DNA of 64,000 nucleotides from Natronogracilivirga saccharolytica (GCF_017921895.1 NZ_JAFIDN010000009.1:119410-183409), one strand, 5' to 3'; shown: positions 27,000 through 35,894, counted from the stretch's first letter. Notes: generated from the sequence alone by a model not told the origin. Numbers and translations are program-made.

Positions 27000-27359
27000 T
27001 CAGCAGCAATCCGTGAAATTTCCGGTAGAGAACATTTCCCCGAGAGAACTCAGAATCTTGCGCAATTCGGCTATCCCATCCGGATCCAGGCAGTAACAGG
27101 TGCGGACACCGCTGCTTGTACCGGTAATCAGTCCGGCATCCTTGAGCACCTTCAGGTGTTGCGATACGGTCGATTGCGCCAGGGGGAGCACATCCGTAAA
27201 ATCGCCGCAGAAACAGGTATCACGTTGTGTTAGCAGCTTGAGAATGGCCAGCCGCACGGGATGGCCCAGTGCTTTGCTCAGCTGTGCGCAACGTTTGATG
27301 TCCTGATCTTCTGTAGCTGTTCGGCTTCTTTTCAGCGACGGTTCTTCGATAGCGGGCAT
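27000..27359 (-). CDS. arsR: ArsR/SmtB-family repressor of the resistance operon
   Basis: 119 residues from the ATG at 27359. A longer frame to 27452 would read through the operator at 27390, so the inner start is preferred. Winged helix LPLAQSTVSQHLKVLKDAGLITG, metalloid site DTCFCGDF, and cysteines at the C-terminus (TCYCLD and a terminal CC). Very similar in plan to the arsR at 17052. First gene of the arsR-M-D-A-usp-B operon and probably autoregulated. Confidence 0.93.
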   Translation of the reverse strand: MPAIEEPSLKRSRTATEDQDIKRCAQLSKALGHPVRLAILKLLTQRDTCFCGDFTDVLPLAQSTVSQHLKVLKDAGLITGTSSGVRTCYCLDPDGIAELRKILSSLGEMFSTGNFTDCC

Positions 27360-27389
27360 GAGATGTTGTGATCGGTAATAGCCGGATTG

Positions 27390-27413
27390 TTTTATCGGTA
27401 TTAAACGATAAAA
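27390..27413. promoter_or_regulatory. Perfect inverted repeat upstream of arsR, probable ArsR operator
   Basis: TTTTATCG and CGATAAAA are exact reverse complements with an 8-base spacer, 31 bases before the arsR start. Same core and spacing as the arsD and arsM sites. Confidence 0.75.
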
Positions 27414-27506
27414 TATAAAAAACCCGGACTCCGATTCAAAATGGAAAGGCAACGTATTTGAATCGGGATCCGGTGGAGCTCCGTATTACAGATGGAGTTG
27501 ATTTAT

Positions 27507-29798
27507 TCAGAAATAAAACCGGTAAGACAGGCGGATGTTCCGTCCCATCATGGGGATGTCGCGCTGTTCAATGCGCGACAGGTGATCCCGCCAGGTAACA
27601 TCGAACAGATTTTCTGCAGTCAGGGTAATGTTATGAATACGGGAGGAGCCCAGACGGGCACCAAGGGAAGCTTCGGTCAGCGTATACCCGTCGGTTTCTT
27701 CTTCACTTGCGGCAGTGCGCTCCTGGGAGAGTACGTGCCGGACTCTGACCGATGCCCACCATGTTCCGGTATCGAATGTGGTTTCAGCAAAGGTTCGCAG
27801 CGGAGGCATGAAAGGCAGCGGTTCGCGTGAACCGTTTTCCAGTTCGCTTCCGCGGATATAGTCTCCGCCCAATGAAATGGACAGCTGTCCGGTCAGATTG
27901 CGTTTTGCGAAAAACTCTGCACCCAGCAATTCGGCATCGGTACTGAAATACTCAAGCACCGGATAGCCCCGCGACGGTTCAGTCTCCCCGGTAGGCCGAA
28001 GGGAGATATAATTGGTTACACGGTTGGCAAAAAGTGCCAGATGCAGCTGCCATCCGGAGGTGCGGTAATCCAGAAATAGATCAGTGCTGTAACCTGTTTC
28101 GTCATCAAGGTCGGGGTCGCCGACTTCGTAGGCGCCGGCAGCGAAATGAATGGCATCGGCGAAGAGCTCTTCAAGCGATGGGGTGCGGTGTGAACGTGCA
28201 AACTGTATGCCGGCGTCCAGATTGCCGGACAGCGGTCCGCTTGCACCGATGGATCCTGCCCATATTCCCTGGCTGCGCGTGGTGCCGGCCTCGGGGAAAT
28301 CTTCATTGGAAAGCGAGCGGATGTAGTTCCACTCCAGCCTCAGACCACTTTGCAGCCGCCAGTTTCGCGGCAAACGCAACTCCTCGACGATAAAACCGGC
28401 AGTGGTCCAGCCGCGGGCGTCAGGGGTAAGTGCTTCTTCACCTCCGACCGAAACATCCCGCCATTCAAAGGTGATTCCGGCCGTTCCATTATCTATGGCA
28501 CCGCGTTTACCATGCTGAAACAGCACGTCTGTCTGGAAAAAGTGGTGATCAACCGCCAGCTCGAGGTCAACATCGTCCAGGACACCATCTGCATATTTAT
28601 ACTCGATCTCCTCGTGGGTGTAGTAGTTGTATACCATACGGGCCTCGGCGGCATTCCAGAAATGGTGGTCCAGCTTGTAATGAGTCGTTCCCTGGACGGC
28701 CAGCCGCTGCATCTCCAGTTCCACCTCTTCATCCAGATCAAAAGGGTCTTCCGGAATACCGTAGGTTTTATCTGAATACTGGATGGATCCCCCGCTGTAA
28801 CCACTGTTGTAGCGCCAGGCGCCGCCGGCTCCGATGTCGATGGACCGCATATCGGTACCCGGGATTTCCCCTTCGGGGGTTTGCATGTCGCCGGTGTTCC
28901 GGAGACTGCTTCGGAAAGTATAGGCGCGGTCTCCGAGTCCGTAGGTCAGACGTGTCACACCGTTCAGGGATGAGCTTCCGCTCTGTCCTTCGGCTCCAAG
29001 ATAACCGGAAGTCCCGTCCGCCCAGCGGGAAGGGATATCGCCGGAATGAACATTGATAATGCCACCCATAGCACTGGATCCGTAAATCAGACTTGCCGGT
29101 CCCCGGACGATATCCACCCGGTCAAGGGAAGAGGGATCCATAATGACAGCATGGTCGTGTCCGGTCGCGGAAAAATCACCCATCTTCATACCGTTTTGAA
29201 GTACCTGAATTCGCTCACCGTCCATACCGCGGACGACAGGCCGGGCCGGAGCATTGCCCATGGATCGCATGGCCACACCGCTTTCACCATCCAGAAGAGT
29301 TCCGATAGAAGCGGTGTTGCGCTTCTGGACTTCCCTGGCTGTATAGCTTTGCGTGGGCTGATAGCGGGTGATGCGGTCAAAAAGAGACCCGACCACAAGC
29401 AGTTCGTCTGTCAGAACCACCTCCTGCTCCAGTGTGAATGCAAGATGACCGTCATCATCCATTTCGGATGCATCTGCTGGCCATGAGATATTGGTTTCCA
29501 ATGTCTGAAAACCGACATGGCGGATGACCAGTGTCCAGGATCCGGATTGCAGTCCGGGCAATTCAAAATGGCCATGCTGATTGGCGGTGGTTCCGGATTG
29601 AAGTTCCGGTATCCACACCGTAGCTCCGGGCAGCGGATCGCCGGCGGTGTCGGTGATGATACCTTTCAGTGTTTGTTCTGACTCCCCGGATCCGGCAGCT
29701 CCGGTCATGTTAAAGGCTGATGCCGGTTGCAGAATGATCAGTGTCAGCAGGGATGCTGATGCACAGAGCCGGGCAAGTCGTAAGCAAAATTGTTTCAT
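27507..29798 (-). CDS. TonB-dependent outer-membrane receptor
   Basis: 763 residues. Signal peptide, then a carboxypeptidase-regulatory-like domain (LKGIITDTAGDPLPGATVWI, about 42-120), a plug (about 150-260) and a 22-strand barrel ending LSYRFYF. The plug segment GDFSATGHDHAVIMDP followed by VRGPASLIYG resembles receptors for metals of the ZnuD type. It lies between arsR and the moa genes on the same strand, so a link to arsenic, molybdate or a metal chelate is possible but unproven. Confidence 0.88.
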   Translation of the reverse strand: MKQFCLRLARLCASASLLTLIILQPASAFNMTGAAGSGESEQTLKGIITDTAGDPLPGATVWIPELQSGTTANQHGHFELPGLQSGSWTLVIRHVGFQTLETNISWPADASEMDDDGHLAFTLEQEVVLTDELLVVGSLFDRITRYQPTQSYTAREVQKRNTASIGTLLDGESGVAMRSMGNAPARPVVRGMDGERIQVLQNGMKMGDFSATGHDHAVIMDPSSLDRVDIVRGPASLIYGSSAMGGIINVHSGDIPSRWADGTSGYLGAEGQSGSSSLNGVTRLTYGLGDRAYTFRSSLRNTGDMQTPEGEIPGTDMRSIDIGAGGAWRYNSGYSGGSIQYSDKTYGIPEDPFDLDEEVELEMQRLAVQGTTHYKLDHHFWNAAEARMVYNYYTHEEIEYKYADGVLDDVDLELAVDHHFFQTDVLFQHGKRGAIDNGTAGITFEWRDVSVGGEEALTPDARGWTTAGFIVEELRLPRNWRLQSGLRLEWNYIRSLSNEDFPEAGTTRSQGIWAGSIGASGPLSGNLDAGIQFARSHRTPSLEELFADAIHFAAGAYEVGDPDLDDETGYSTDLFLDYRTSGWQLHLALFANRVTNYISLRPTGETEPSRGYPVLEYFSTDAELLGAEFFAKRNLTGQLSISLGGDYIRGSELENGSREPLPFMPPLRTFAETTFDTGTWWASVRVRHVLSQERTAASEEETDGYTLTEASLGARLGSSRIHNITLTAENLFDVTWRDHLSRIEQRDIPMMGRNIRLSYRFYF

Positions 29799-29933
29799 AG
29801 ATAGCAGAGTACGCTTTCATTGTGATTGGCGAAATTGAAAGCAATCTCTGCTATTTATATGAAGTCTAAATAAATTTTCAGGGTTTTTTGACAGAACGTG
29901 CAGCAATCAGGCTCACTGATACAGCAATAAGGC

Positions 29934-30368
29934 TCACTGTTCTTCTTTCCACTTCACTTCATCGGCAAAGGTCTCTTTTTTCCAGACAGGCACCTCCTCC
30001 TTGAGTCTGTCGATCAGCTCGGCAGTGGCATCAAGCGCCTGTTTCCGGTGGGGCGAACTCACGGCGACAACCAGTGAGCATTCGCCTACAGGCACTTCAC
30101 CGGTTCGGTGAAAAACCACAATCATCCCGGCATTATGGCGGTTACAGGTTTCAGCTGCAAGGGATGAGAGCACATTCAGGGCCATCTCTTCGTAGCAGTC
30201 ATAATACAGGGTCTGAACCTGACGGCCCTTTTCGTGATTCCGGGTCATACCGGTAAAGATATTGACCGCACCGCAATCGGAACGGCCGGCAAAACCTGCA
30301 GCATCTTCGACGGAGGGAATCTGTTCTCCGATGACGATCCAGATGTTATCCTGTACGAGTTCCTGCAT
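29934..30368 (-). CDS. moaE: Molybdopterin synthase catalytic subunit MoaE
   Basis: 144 residues. Together with thiocarboxylated MoaD it converts cyclic pyranopterin monophosphate to molybdopterin. Motifs GAVNIFTGMTRNHEKG, LYYDCYEEMA, FHRTGEVPVGECSLVVAVSSPHR and the catalytic-lysine segment VPVWKKETFADEVKWKE. It follows moaA by 30 bases in a moaD-moaA-moaE operon. Confidence 0.94.
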   Translation of the reverse strand: MQELVQDNIWIVIGEQIPSVEDAAGFAGRSDCGAVNIFTGMTRNHEKGRQVQTLYYDCYEEMALNVLSSLAAETCNRHNAGMIVVFHRTGEVPVGECSLVVAVSSPHRKQALDATAELIDRLKEEVPVWKKETFADEVKWKEEQ

Positions 30369-30398
30369 GAGTTTACTAATTATTTTGACATGTGAGCG

Positions 30399-31364
30399 TC
30401 AGCCTCCGATGGTGGTCATGGTTCGTCCCGGCATATCCGCAAGCTCAAACATGCCTGCATGCTGTTTTTTCTTGGCCCGGATGGATTCCCGGATGATGGG
30501 CTCAAGGTCGTCTCCGCGACGCAGCGGAGTACGCAGATCGGTTTCGTTCTCCGAGAACAGGCAGTTTTGAATTCCGCCGTTGGCCAGAAGCCGGATCCGG
30601 TTGCAGCTCCCGCAGAAATACTCGCTCATGGAGCTGATGATGCCGATGCGGCCCCGGAACCCCGGGATGGAATAGTGGCGGGTCGTGTCGTGGGCGGCGT
30701 CGGAGTCACGGACCAGCATATACCGGTCAGCGAGTGCTCCCCGGATGGTTTCCGCAGGAACCATTTTCCGGTCATCCCACCGGTTACCGTCGAACGGCAT
30801 AAATTCGATGTACCGGACAGTCACAGGCATGGCCCGCGCAAGCTCTGCAAAATCGACGATTTCATCGTCATTCACTCCACGCATGACCACCATGTTCAGC
30901 TTCACGCGAAAATCATGGTCGACCAGCTGCCGGATATTCTCCATGACGCTTTCAAAGCCGGGCCGGCGGGTAATCAACCGGAAACGGTCGGGTTCGAGTG
31001 TATCCAGACTGACATTGATGTTTCGCAGACCGATGTCTGAAAATAAATCGATAAACCGGTCCACCAGCAAACCGTTGGTGGTCAGTGCCAGTTCGACAGG
31101 CCGTTTGCCAAGTGCCCGGAACATTTTGTCCACATCCTGCCGGACCAGCGGCTCTCCTCCGGTAATCCGGATTTTTCGCACACCGAGCTCACAAAACGTA
31201 TCGATAATGGAGAGCAATTCTTCGTAGCTGCACAAGTGCTCTTTAGGAGAGAGCGGGACACCATCGGCAGGCATGCAGTAATGGCACCGCAGGTTGCACC
31301 GCTCGGTCAGCGAAACCCTCAGATAATCGTGGACGCGTCCGTGTGTGTCGTATAATTTCGGCAT
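30399..31364 (-). CDS. moaA: GTP 3',8-cyclase MoaA
   Basis: 321 residues, radical-SAM enzyme for the first step of Mo cofactor synthesis. N-terminal cluster CNLRCHYC, ITGGEPLVR, and the C-terminal cluster FCGSCNRIRLLANGGIQNC. The C-terminus GRTMTTIGG preserves the terminal Gly-Gly needed for activity. Starts 33 bases after moaD. Confidence 0.96.
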   Translation of the reverse strand: MPKLYDTHGRVHDYLRVSLTERCNLRCHYCMPADGVPLSPKEHLCSYEELLSIIDTFCELGVRKIRITGGEPLVRQDVDKMFRALGKRPVELALTTNGLLVDRFIDLFSDIGLRNINVSLDTLEPDRFRLITRRPGFESVMENIRQLVDHDFRVKLNMVVMRGVNDDEIVDFAELARAMPVTVRYIEFMPFDGNRWDDRKMVPAETIRGALADRYMLVRDSDAAHDTTRHYSIPGFRGRIGIISSMSEYFCGSCNRIRLLANGGIQNCLFSENETDLRTPLRRGDDLEPIIRESIRAKKKQHAGMFELADMPGRTMTTIGG

Positions 31365-31397
31365 GGAGAGCAGGACAAAATATTGGATAGCAAAGGG

Positions 31398-31805
31398 TCA
31401 GCCGCCGGAAACAGGTGTGATCAGAGCCACTTCATCGCCGTCCTTAAGCAGTGTATCGCCGTTTACATACGCCTGGTTGACCGCCAGACGGATGTATTCA
31501 CGATACTTTGCAATGACCGGCATCTCCTTGGCCAGCAAATCGATCAGGTCCGATCCGCGCGCTCCTTGCGGCAGCGATATCTGTTCGGACCGCCGGCCAC
31601 GATGATCCGCCAGGACACTGAACCAGAGCAGGTTTACCGTGAACCCGGGTACGTTCGAACCGCCTGCATCTGCAACTGCCCTGTCTGCATTTTCAACTGC
31701 TTCGTCCGCGGCTGCCCCGTCCGGTTTCACTCCTCGCAAACCAGAAACAGGGCCATAAGCTACGGTTCGTTTTTTTTTCTGTTCCAAAGTATGTTGTTTT
31801 TGCAT
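31398..31805 (-). CDS. moaD: MoaD-like sulfur carrier with an N-terminal extension
   Basis: 135 residues, compared with about 80 for usual MoaD. The ubiquitin-like fold occupies about 53-135 (VNLLWFSVLADHRG ... DGDEVALITPVSGG) and ends with the Gly-Gly that becomes the thiocarboxylate. The first 50 residues are basic then Ala-rich and match nothing I know; an internal start is possible but no convincing ATG lies there. Divergent from moaCB by 50 bases. Confidence 0.88.
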   Translation of the reverse strand: MQKQHTLEQKKKRTVAYGPVSGLRGVKPDGAAADEAVENADRAVADAGGSNVPGFTVNLLWFSVLADHRGRRSEQISLPQGARGSDLIDLLAKEMPVIAKYREYIRLAVNQAYVNGDTLLKDGDEVALITPVSGG

Positions 31806-31855
31806 ATTCTCAATTTCTAAAAACCGAACTTCTTAAACAACCATTTGTTGCTATC

Positions 31856-32821
31856 ATGATTGATATTAGTCATAAACGGTCTTCGTTGCGGTATGCAAGG
31901 GCGACCGGTACGCTGCTGGCATCGCCGGAAATTATTGAGCGCGTGCGGGATGGAAGAATACCCAAGGGGGATGTGCGCTCGGTCGCCCGAAGCGCCGGAA
32001 TCCAGGCTGCCAAGCGGGCATCCGAGTGGATCGTCTTTTGCCATACGATGCCGGTGGATTGGGTGGAGGTCTCGATGGAGCTGGAAGATGACCGGATCGT
32101 ATTCACCGCCGAGGTGCGCTCGGTATGGAAAACCGGGATGGAAATGGAGGCGATGACGGCAGTCAGCGCAGCATTGCTCAACGCATACGACATGCTCAAG
32201 CCGCTGAAAGAGGATGTATCGATCGGGGAGATCCGGCTGGCCGGGAAAACCGGTGGAAAATCGGATATGTCCGACCGGTTTGACAAGCCGTTGAAAGCGG
32301 CCGTCGTGATTGTCTCGTCGGCAAAAAAGCAGGGCAAAAGAGCTGATCGCGCCGGGGACGTGATCCGGGAGTTCCTGGCGGATCAACCTGTGATTGTGAG
32401 TGAGGATGTGTATGTCGATGAGGATCCCGCAGAGCTTGCCGGGACATTGAAAAGACTGGCAAAAGGTACGATGGTGCGGAAGGAACGGGAAAGCGCTGAT
32501 GGTCCGGGTGAGGAAGGGCAATCGGACAGCGGAGTTGACCTGGTGTTTGTGTGCGGAGCTACGGGCCCGACTCCCAAAGACATCACGCCACAGGTGATCC
32601 GGGATGTATCCGACAAGCTGGTTCCCGGAATGGGTGAGGCAATGCGCAGCTACGGCTATCAGCGCACACCCTTTGCCATGTTGTCAGAACAGATAGCCGG
32701 ACTGCGGGGACAAACGCTGATGATCGCCCTTCCCGGCAGTGCCCGCGGAGCCGGGGAAAGCATGAATGCTCTCTTCCCGGGCGTATTGCATATTTTCCGG
32801 ATGCTGAGGGGCAAGGCGTGA
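31856..32821 (+). CDS. moaCB: MoaC-MoaB bifunctional fusion
   Basis: 321 residues. The MoaC half (about 1-150) forms cyclic pyranopterin monophosphate: KGDVRSVARSAGIQAAKR, FCHTMPVDWVEV and MEMEAMTAVSAALLNAYDM. The MogA/MoaB-like half (about 158-321) has VFVCGATGPTPKDITPQV in place of TTGGTGPT and ends with IALPGSARGAGESM. Such fusions are known in Bacteroidota. With a stand-alone mogA at 18648, the second half may be non-catalytic or regulatory. Confidence 0.9.
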   Translation: MIDISHKRSSLRYARATGTLLASPEIIERVRDGRIPKGDVRSVARSAGIQAAKRASEWIVFCHTMPVDWVEVSMELEDDRIVFTAEVRSVWKTGMEMEAMTAVSAALLNAYDMLKPLKEDVSIGEIRLAGKTGGKSDMSDRFDKPLKAAVVIVSSAKKQGKRADRAGDVIREFLADQPVIVSEDVYVDEDPAELAGTLKRLAKGTMVRKERESADGPGEEGQSDSGVDLVFVCGATGPTPKDITPQVIRDVSDKLVPGMGEAMRSYGYQRTPFAMLSEQIAGLRGQTLMIALPGSARGAGESMNALFPGVLHIFRMLRGKA

Positions 32822-32919
32822 TAAGAAAAAAGGGGGGGGATTGAGCTGAAAGACGACAAAAAGTCTGGAAGCCGGTAAACTCCGGAATCCAATAAACTAT
32901 AAGAACCAACACCCCGGCT

Positions 32920-33684
32920 TTACGGAAAAAACACCAGTTTCATTCCGGCGATGAGCAGTACCGTTGCCAGCAGGCGCTTGATTGCAATATGGCCGATCCG
33001 CCGGCTTCCCATCCAGGATCCGATGCTGCCTCCCGCAACGGCTGCAATTACTATCGGAAGCGCAAACAGGGGAAGCGACAGGGTGGCAGTAATATTTCCG
33101 GCCAGTCCGGATACAGAGTTGAACAAGATGAACAGGGCAGAGACAGCGGCAGCATGTTTGGCCGTGGCCCAGCGCATCATGAGCAGGAGAGGAGTGAGAA
33201 AAATACCGCCTCCGGTTCCGGTTAGTCCGGCCAGCAGCCCGATGCCCCCTCCGGAAGCTGCCGCTGCAGGTATGGCGGGAGCCACTTTCGGAGTGTCAGG
33301 GCGCAGATCAAAAATAAAACGGGCGGCAGAAAACAGCAGTATCACCCCGATCACCATGTTGAATACCTGCGTCGGGAGGTTCAGATATCCGCCCAGAAAT
33401 GCCATCGGAATGGAAAGGATTATGAAAGGCCAGAACAGCGCCCACCGGAAGTGACCGGCACGGTAAAACTGAAGAAATGTAATAGAGGCAACAAAGATAT
33501 TGAGGGTCAGTGCCGCCGGTTTGATAATCTCCGGTGCAAGGCTGAACAGAGACATCACGGCAATATACCCTGACGCCCCGGCATGGCCGACCGATGAGTA
33601 TAAAACGGCAATAATAAATATTCCCAGCGAAAGATACAGTAACAGAGAAGCTTCCATGCGCTCATGGTAAGCGTTTTTCTGCAA
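32920..33684 (-). CDS. TSUP/TauE-SafE family permease
   Basis: 254 residues with about eight membrane helices. Family pattern: YSSVGHAGASGYIAVMSLF near the N-terminus and GLLAGLTGTGGGIFLTPLLL in the middle. TSUP proteins move sulfite or organosulfur anions. It follows the thioredoxin gene by 127 bases in an arsR-permease-thioredoxin-TSUP cluster. Substrate unknown; an anion or thiol linked to arsenic handling is inference. Confidence 0.85.
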   Translation of the reverse strand: MQKNAYHERMEASLLLYLSLGIFIIAVLYSSVGHAGASGYIAVMSLFSLAPEIIKPAALTLNIFVASITFLQFYRAGHFRWALFWPFIILSIPMAFLGGYLNLPTQVFNMVIGVILLFSAARFIFDLRPDTPKVAPAIPAAAASGGGIGLLAGLTGTGGGIFLTPLLLMMRWATAKHAAAVSALFILFNSVSGLAGNITATLSLPLFALPIVIAAVAGGSIGSWMGSRRIGHIAIKRLLATVLLIAGMKLVFFP

Positions 33685-33811
33685 TGTCTCAATATCCTGA
33701 GGCCGCGATGAGTACTCCGCGACCCATCCCGCTCCTGTGGATCAGGAAAATCCGGAGTACTTCGTGACCAATTCCGCTTCGCCGGTTTCGGCTGGATCTA
33801 TTATTTTATAT

Positions 33812-34057
33812 TTATCCGGACTGCAGCAGGTCTTTTGCTTCTTCCAGTGAAGGTACACGCCCCGCCAGAGCGATTTTCCCGTCAATCACGACGGCCGGAG
33901 TGATACGTACACCCAGCCTGGCCATTTCCTGGTAGTCGGTGACATGGATCACCTCGGCATCACGATTCAGTTCGGCCAGAGCTTCTTTTACCGTTTTTTC
34001 TGTAGTTTGACATTTCGGACATCCGGGTCCGGCTATTTGTACTTTCATAGTTTGCAC
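33812..34057 (-). CDS. Small thioredoxin-like protein (redox-active disulfide protein)
   Basis: 81 residues with GPGCPKCQ as the active-site C-x2-C, and the cis-Pro segment ITPAVVIDGKI. It matches the small thioredoxin family commonly found beside UPF0718 permeases under ArsR control. It may reduce or bind the transported metalloid. Lies 87 bases after the permease gene. Confidence 0.9.
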   Translation of the reverse strand: MQTMKVQIAGPGCPKCQTTEKTVKEALAELNRDAEVIHVTDYQEMARLGVRITPAVVIDGKIALAGRVPSLEEAKDLLQSG

Positions 34058-34144
34058 CTGATTGTTTGATGTGTGTTGTGATTGTTATGATATTTTGCAG
34101 TTTCAATTTGGCAATAATGCCGGGCAGCAAGCATTACGGTCCGG

Positions 34145-35233
34145 TCAGAAAACGAAATTTCCGAAGAACCAACCGACTATGGTGCCTAGTATGATGATGG
34201 TCGGGATATACACGAGCGCTTTTTTGATACCGAAGATCCGGGCGATGGCCAACCAGTTGGGCAGGCTGATTCCGGGCCCGACCAGAAGCAGGGTCAGCGC
34301 CGGTCCGTACCCCATACCCATGTCCATCAGGGCATCGACAAAGGGTGCCTCGGTCATGGTGGCAAAGTAACTGAAGGCACCGATAAGCGTTGCCAGCAAC
34401 GATGCCAGCATGGTATTGCCGCCAAGCCATTCCCGTACCCAGGCTTCCGGCAGAACCGCCTGAATGATGCCGACCAGAAATACACCTGCCAGCAACAGCG
34501 GAAAGATCACCCGCACGAACCACCAGGTTTCCCGCACCCAGAGTATGAGCTGATCCCGGTCGATCATCCGAAGTGCATAGATTGCCGCAGCAATGGTGAC
34601 GCCGCCCCAAACCAGAATTTTGTGCAGGTAAGGACCTTCGCGGACAAGATAATTCGGAGCCAGAAGACTGATCAGAACCAGCGCGATCAGTCCTAAGTTG
34701 ATGCCGGTTATAATTTTAGGACGGGTGCGCTGTGCATCACTCCCACTTTGCCCGACCGTTTTGTGATCAGTTTGATTCGCTGTTTCCCCGCGCCTTTCAT
34801 GGCGGAAGGCAAACCGCATGACGAGTCCGACCAGGAAAGCGACCAGCAGGGCTGCGATGATCCGCACGATCACCATTTCTGCACCAAGGATGGTTCCGGT
34901 GTAGACCAGGGCCAGGATGTTTGCCGCCGGAGCAACCCACAGTATGATAAAGGCCACCCCGACACCCGCACCGGCAAAATAGAGTCCCGCCGCAACGGGA
35001 ATTACCGTGCATGAGCAGGCTGCAACCAGGAAACTGGCGGCCGCTGCAAGCGGAAAGGATTTCATGATACCCGCCTGTTCGCCAAGCAGATCCAGAATGG
35101 CATTGCGGTTCAGAAAGGTGACCATGGCACCTGCCAGAAAGAAAGCCGGTACCAGGCAGGTCAGGGTGTGTTCCAGAATGTAGTACTCCAGCGAACCCCA
35201 TCCCGCTGCGAGTAAATCGATAAGGAGAGACAT
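34145..35233 (-). CDS. UPF0718/ArsP-type permease
   Basis: 362 residues with about eight to nine membrane helices in two halves joined by a polar loop (about 148-180). The VAACSCTVIPVAAGLYFAG segment with its Cys-x-Cys and the matching second half place it in the family that includes ArsP, an exporter of trivalent organoarsenicals. With arsM in the island, export of methylarsenite is a reasonable inference. Preceded by an operator-like repeat at 35291. Confidence 0.85.
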   Translation of the reverse strand: MSLLIDLLAAGWGSLEYYILEHTLTCLVPAFFLAGAMVTFLNRNAILDLLGEQAGIMKSFPLAAAASFLVAACSCTVIPVAAGLYFAGAGVGVAFIILWVAPAANILALVYTGTILGAEMVIVRIIAALLVAFLVGLVMRFAFRHERRGETANQTDHKTVGQSGSDAQRTRPKIITGINLGLIALVLISLLAPNYLVREGPYLHKILVWGGVTIAAAIYALRMIDRDQLILWVRETWWFVRVIFPLLLAGVFLVGIIQAVLPEAWVREWLGGNTMLASLLATLIGAFSYFATMTEAPFVDALMDMGMGYGPALTLLLVGPGISLPNWLAIARIFGIKKALVYIPTIIILGTIVGWFFGNFVF

Positions 35234-35290
35234 AGGCGTCAGGCTGATAAATTCGGAGTTGAAAACATTGGTTATGGAAATAATGAAAAC

Positions 35291-35306
35291 ATGAGCAAAT
35301 ACTCAT
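35291..35306. promoter_or_regulatory. ATGAG-N6-CTCAT operator upstream of the permease
   Basis: Perfect 5-base inverted repeat ATGAG/CTCAT with a 6-base spacer, in the gap between arsR3 and the permease. It resembles the SmtB/ArsR-type site at 35704. Confidence 0.5.
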
Positions 35307-35329
35307 ATTAAAAGGCAAAAAAAATCGCT

Positions 35330-35644
35330 TCAGAATTCAGTTTCATGGATACTGCGCTCTGCGGCATTTCTGACGATCCGGCCCGACAGGTCCAGAAGTT
35401 GAAACACCTCCTCGTCGGCGACCCGGTAGTTGATACGCACGCCGTCACGCTGAGGAGTCAGTATGCCGCTGTCGACCAGTATCTTCATGTGCCGGGATAA
35501 GTTGGACTGCTCCATGTCCAGCTGTGGTGCAATTTCGCAACTGCAGGTCAGTCCTTTTCGGACAGCCTCCAGAATGCGGATCCGGTTCGGGTGGGCAATC
35601 GCCTGCAATATTCTGGCGCGTAATTTCGAAGAAATGGCCGGCAT
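35330..35644 (-). CDS. arsR: ArsR-family repressor of the permease cluster
   Basis: 104 residues, winged helix LDMEQSNLSRHMKILVDSGILTPQ. Its metal-site candidate is the LTCSCEIAP motif, a Cys-x-Cys in the DNA-binding helix region as in ArsR proteins that sense As(III). It belongs to a different branch from the arsR copies at 17052 and 27000. First gene of the arsR-permease-thioredoxin-TSUP cluster. Confidence 0.92.
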   Translation of the reverse strand: MPAISSKLRARILQAIAHPNRIRILEAVRKGLTCSCEIAPQLDMEQSNLSRHMKILVDSGILTPQRDGVRINYRVADEEVFQLLDLSGRIVRNAAERSIHETEF

Positions 35645-35701
35645 GTGTGCAAGAGAAAAAATGGTGATGTTTTGATAGCAATATCAATATACAGTATATG
35701 A

Positions 35702-35722
35702 ATATATGAGCACTTATTCAAG
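35702..35722. promoter_or_regulatory. SmtB/ArsR-type operator upstream of arsR3
   Basis: ATATGAGCACTTATTCA (35704-35720) matches the general TGAn-N6-nTCA pattern of SmtB/ArsR operators and lies about 60 bases before the arsR start. A related site lies upstream of the permease gene. Confidence 0.5.
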
Positions 35723-35894
35723 TATAAAAAGAGCACAGTCATGTAAAATAGTTTTAAAAGTGCAATTGAGGCTGAATGCGGTCTTCTATATATTATTCAC
35801 AGGCGAACAGCACCACAGGTGAACCTCCTTCACTCCGAAATCCCTGAAAACTATGACACACTTGAGATGCTGCTTATCCGGCGGGTCGGACAAA

